DNA of 29,959 nt, taken from positions 1 to 29,959 of the forward strand of contig CAZSHN010000009.1 in the NCBI GenBank assembly GCA_964607015.1, in the 5' to 3' direction. The notes beneath the pieces were generated by a model, which worked only from the letters and a program-made list of their open reading frames with translations, was not told where the DNA came from and did no database searches. Origin of the DNA: CAYUNN01 sp964607015. GTDB taxonomy: Bacteria > Patescibacteriota > Minisyncoccia > Minisyncoccales > JAGGXC01. A program made the translations under genes and the position numbers. Shown here one piece after another: positions 27,716-29,959 of the stretch. How positions within the stretch are numbered: position 1 is the stretch's first letter; the number at the start of each line of letters is the position of its first letter.

Positions 27716-28979
27716 TTTTCAAGAAGTGAGAAGCACAAGACATGCAAGGATCATAAGCTCTAATCAATTTTTCTACTTCTGTTTTTATCGCTTCTTCTCC
27801 CTGGTCAAGCATTTGAGAAACTATGTCTCTAATATCTTCTCTCATGCTTAGCAAATTCTGAGCAGTTGGAATAATCAAGTTAGCATAACAAACCTTACCG
27901 TCTTTAATTCTCAGCCAGTAGTACAAAGTTCCTCTTGGAGCTTCAACGACTCCCACTCCTTCACCGTCTTCCTTGGACGGTTTTGCTATTTCTTCTTTTT
28001 TAAATTCTATATTTTCCAATATTTCAACAGAGTGATCAATGGCATGAAGAATTTCAATAGCTTGAGCTAAGTTATTGTCATAAATATTATTAGAAGGAAA
28101 AACATCTAAATATTTCTTAGCATCTTCTTTGGTCTTGGAATGCAATTTATCTTTATTTAAATTCATTCTTGCTAAAGCTCCAACTACATACTCCTTTCCT
28201 TCAAATTCAAATCCAGTCGCTTTTGAATAAGGAATTACCACGTTTTGCAAATGATCCCAATAATCTTTCTCTTCAATAGTTACCCCGCTAGTGCTCTTAA
28301 TGACGCCTTCTAAAAAGGAGAAGTCGGAAGTAGTCAGCGCAACAAAATTAGCCTTTTTCTCAAATTTAAAATTAGAACTATATAATATCTCAGCTAATTC
28401 AAGAACATACTTTCTAATACTCTTCAACTCTTCAATAGTAGGAGCTATTTTTTCTTTCTCGGGTAGCTTGGCAAAGCCCCCTACTTGTTCAAAGGGAGCA
28501 TGAACTGCTCTTCCGGCAATAAGATTGGAAAGATTATTTCCAGCTTCTTTTACGTGAAGAGAATGATGAACTAATTCTTTTTTCTCATCAGCAAAATCAA
28601 GAATTGAGTCATGACCAAAAATATCAGGCAAGACAAAATAATAAAGATGAAGAGCATGATCCCTTATCATCAAGGAATACATAGTCAATTTACGCATTAA
28701 CATTGTCTGTTCGCTTGGTTCCACATCCAGAGTTTTCTCTACCGCCTCAATGCAACCAGTAAGATGAGCAATGGAGCAAGTCCCACAAATTCTAGAAACA
28801 AGTTGAGGAACACTGTTATAAGGTTTTCCTTGAACTGCCTGCTCGAAGAATCTCCTATTCTCCATTACTCTTAAATTAACGTCTTTTACCTTTCCGTTTC
28901 TTACCTTTACATCTAAATCAGCATGTCCCTCTATTTTAGATAATTTATTTATGTCTATATCAAAATTTCCTTTATGCAT
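27702..28979 (-). CDS. [NiFe] hydrogenase large (catalytic) subunit, group 3-like
   Basis: Carries the Ni-Fe(CN)2CO site that splits or makes H2. The L1 motif is RICGTCSIAH (63-72, C65 and C68) and the L2 motif is DPCMSCASH (410-418, C412 and C415). E17 in KIEGHAD is the conserved proton-path Glu. Seven residues (FLKINWI) follow H418 and should be cut off during maturation, which implies an active protease. At 425 aa it resembles group 3 (cytoplasmic, F420/NAD-linked or sulfhydrogenase) large subunits, with no membrane segment. It is encoded 14 nt after the small subunit. No diaphorase or electron-transfer subunit lies in the window, so its redox partner is not known. A complete set of ligands argues against a Nuo-like homologue. 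Confidence 0.92.
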   Translation of the reverse strand: MHKGNFDIDINKLSKIEGHADLDVKVRNGKVKDVNLRVMENRRFFEQAVQGKPYNSVPQLVSRICGTCSIAHLTGCIEAVEKTLDVEPSEQTMLMRKLTMYSLMIRDHALHLYYFVLPDIFGHDSILDFADEKKELVHHSLHVKEAGNNLSNLIAGRAVHAPFEQVGGFAKLPEKEKIAPTIEELKSIRKYVLELAEILYSSNFKFEKKANFVALTTSDFSFLEGVIKSTSGVTIEEKDYWDHLQNVVIPYSKATGFEFEGKEYVVGALARMNLNKDKLHSKTKEDAKKYLDVFPSNNIYDNNLAQAIEILHAIDHSVEILENIEFKKEEIAKPSKEDGEGVGVVEAPRGTLYYWLRIKDGKVCYANLIIPTAQNLLSMREDIRDIVSQMLDQGEEAIKTEVEKLIRAYDPCMSCASHFLKINWI

Positions 28980-28993
28980 AATAATATATTTTA

Positions 28994-29461
28994 TTAAATG
29001 TATTTTTCAAAAACTTCTGTGAATTGTTTCAAGTTTATCGGACAACCAGAGACTTCATCATCTACTTTAACTGCCTCTTTCACAGATAAGCATTTCGGAA
29101 GATAACTATAATGATCTAGGTCGTCTTGAATTTGTTCAATTTGCTCCTTTCCAAAATTATTTCTTTGACCGCTTGGTTGACCAGTAATAGCACAAGTTCC
29201 CATAGCAATTAAAATCTTGCTGTTTTTTCTAATCTTTTCAATCTCTTCTTTCTCTTTCTCGGTACTTATTACTCCCTCCACTAAAGCAATGTCAAAATCT
29301 TTTATTTCTATTTTATCCTTAATAGTTAAGAAATAGGTTAGATCAACCTTCTCTAACCAATCTATCAATTTTTTATTAAATAGTTCTACTAAATAAACAC
29401 TGCAACCTTCGTCGCAGGTAAAAGAAAAAATTCCAACTCTTTTTTTATTATTTTTCTTCAT
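28994..29461 (-). CDS. [NiFe] hydrogenase small subunit, minimal single-cluster form
   Basis: Electron-transfer subunit beside the active site. At 155 aa it has only the flavodoxin-like domain for the proximal cluster; the medial and distal cluster domains are missing. Cysteines are C16 and C20 (FSFTCDEGC), C90 (AMGTCAITGQPSGQRN), C124 and C140 (SGCPIN). Group 3 small subunits usually have CxxC at the first site; here the spacing is CxxxC. DIALVEGVIST (57-67) corresponds to the VEGxI block of HydD/MvhG-type subunits. It lies 10 nt after the DUF523 gene and 14 nt before the large subunit. Confidence 0.85.
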   Translation of the reverse strand: MKKNNKKRVGIFSFTCDEGCSVYLVELFNKKLIDWLEKVDLTYFLTIKDKIEIKDFDIALVEGVISTEKEKEEIEKIRKNSKILIAMGTCAITGQPSGQRNNFGKEQIEQIQDDLDHYSYLPKCLSVKEAVKVDDEVSGCPINLKQFTEVFEKYI

Positions 29462-29471
29462 AATTCTAATT

Positions 29472-29918
29472 TTACTTATAATCTTTTTCAGTTTTTATTT
29501 TTATTCCATTTCTTTTTAAGAGTGCTGTAGTTACTCCATTTCCTTTTGCTAGTTTTCCAAAAAAACTACCATCATAAATCATGCCGCACCCACAAGAAGG
29601 ACTTTTAGCTTTTGCAATAAATTCTTTAATATTAAATAATCTAGCTATTTTCAGAACCTCTTCTGCGCCTGTTATAAAATTCAAACTCACATCTTCACCT
29701 TTTTTGTTTAACACTCTGCCTTTACCATCTAAAACATCCTCCCCAGAACAACCCTGAACTTCTTGAGCGATTCTGGGAGTTGGTAATCCTCCTAACTGCT
29801 CAGGACAAACAGGAATTAGATTTTCTTTTTTGCTTAATTCTAAAATCTTTGGACATGGTTTCACTTTTCCGTCCCACCTGCATTTTATCCCGAGTAAACA
29901 GGCACTAACTATTTTCAT
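29472..29918 (-). CDS. DUF523 family protein (YbbK-like)
   Basis: A 148-aa protein with the DUF523 motifs SACLLGIKCRWDG (5-17), PVCPEQLGGLPTPR (36-49) and KAKSPSCGCGMIYDG (103-117). The conserved cysteines (C7, C13, C22, C38, C109, C111) suggest a metal or Fe-S site. The biochemical role of the family is not established. It lies 10 nt upstream of the hydrogenase small subunit, so it is probably co-transcribed with the hydrogenase genes. Confidence 0.92.
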   Translation of the reverse strand: MKIVSACLLGIKCRWDGKVKPCPKILELSKKENLIPVCPEQLGGLPTPRIAQEVQGCSGEDVLDGKGRVLNKKGEDVSLNFITGAEEVLKIARLFNIKEFIAKAKSPSCGCGMIYDGSFFGKLAKGNGVTTALLKRNGIKIKTEKDYK

Positions 29919-29959
29919 TTCTTTCTTCGGAAATAAAATGATTTGAAATACCCATCATG
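29915..29959 (-). CDS. Possible 3' end of an upstream gene cut by the window edge
   Basis: On the minus strand a frame running off the right edge reads HDGYFKSFYFRRKK and stops at a TGA that overlaps the DUF523 ATG in an ATGA, the same junction type as at four other tandem gene pairs here. Only 14 codons are visible and a second frame is also open, so this is tentative. If real, it could be another hydrogenase-operon gene. Confidence 0.3.
   Translation of the reverse strand, partial: HDGYFKSFYFRRKK

Overview
The window is a gene-dense, AT-rich bacterial segment. Intergenic gaps are mostly under 80 bases, 4-base ATGA overlaps are common, and no stretch over 300 bases lacks a gene. Genes are compact. 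TGA is used as a stop (dac/mraY and fmt/efp overlaps), so this is not the Gracilibacteria/Absconditabacteria code. An AspRS without its GAD domain, a Parcubacteria-style MraY (MGETG instead of MGDxG), a DUF5654 protein, an EF-P with an Arg-tipped loop and sparse Shine-Dalgarno sequences all suggest Patescibacteria (CPR), probably a Parcubacteria-like lineage. That placement is an inference; no rRNA is present. Oxygen-sensitive enzymes (NrdD/NrdG, a [NiFe] hydrogenase, ferredoxin-type ATPases) indicate an anaerobe.

Layout: (1) 71-4004, minus: response regulator, aspS, D,D-carboxypeptidase, mraY. (2) 4123-6531, minus: DUF5654, thpR, murC and a small membrane protein, ending at a terminator (4072-4099). 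(3) 6573-6996, plus: a coiled-coil gene with a structured leader, strong SD, TTG start and terminator. (4) 7039-11434, plus: AmmeMemoRadiSam genes (radical SAM, LigB-like, AMMECR1), an HhH protein, fmt and efp, ending at a bidirectional terminator. (5) 11491-13776: an unknown gene, a MinD/ferredoxin ATPase and a divergent isopentenyl phosphate kinase. (6) 13777-16593, minus: nrdD-nrdG with a good promoter and a perfect DnaA box. (7) 16666-22124, minus: def, thioredoxin-DsbD-like protein, SDR, DUF1858, iscS, iscU, family 4 UDG and LigD phosphoesterase. (8) 22168-26158, minus: zinc ribbon, NifX, CDF-NifX fusion, MinD/ferredoxin ATPase and glutamate dehydrogenase behind a near-consensus promoter. 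(9) 26224-29959: TIM-barrel-like protein, small unknown gene, hydrogenase maturation protease, and converging on it DUF523 with hydrogenase small and large subunits.

How they fit together: IscS/IscU would supply Fe-S clusters to UDG, NrdG, AmrS, the MinD ATPases and the hydrogenase. The zinc ribbon/NifX/CDF-NifX/MinD block resembles the gene content around the Orange Protein (ORP) Mo-Cu cluster of Desulfovibrio and is the best candidate for an under-described system. The hydrogenase large subunit keeps both CxxC nickel motifs and a 7-residue tail, and the convergent gene looks like the protease that removes it.

Two architectural patterns recur. At six genes the -10 element lies only 6-8 bases before the start codon, which predicts leaderless mRNAs. 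At two convergent gene pairs the intrinsic terminator of the minus-strand operon is embedded in the coding sequence of the opposing gene.
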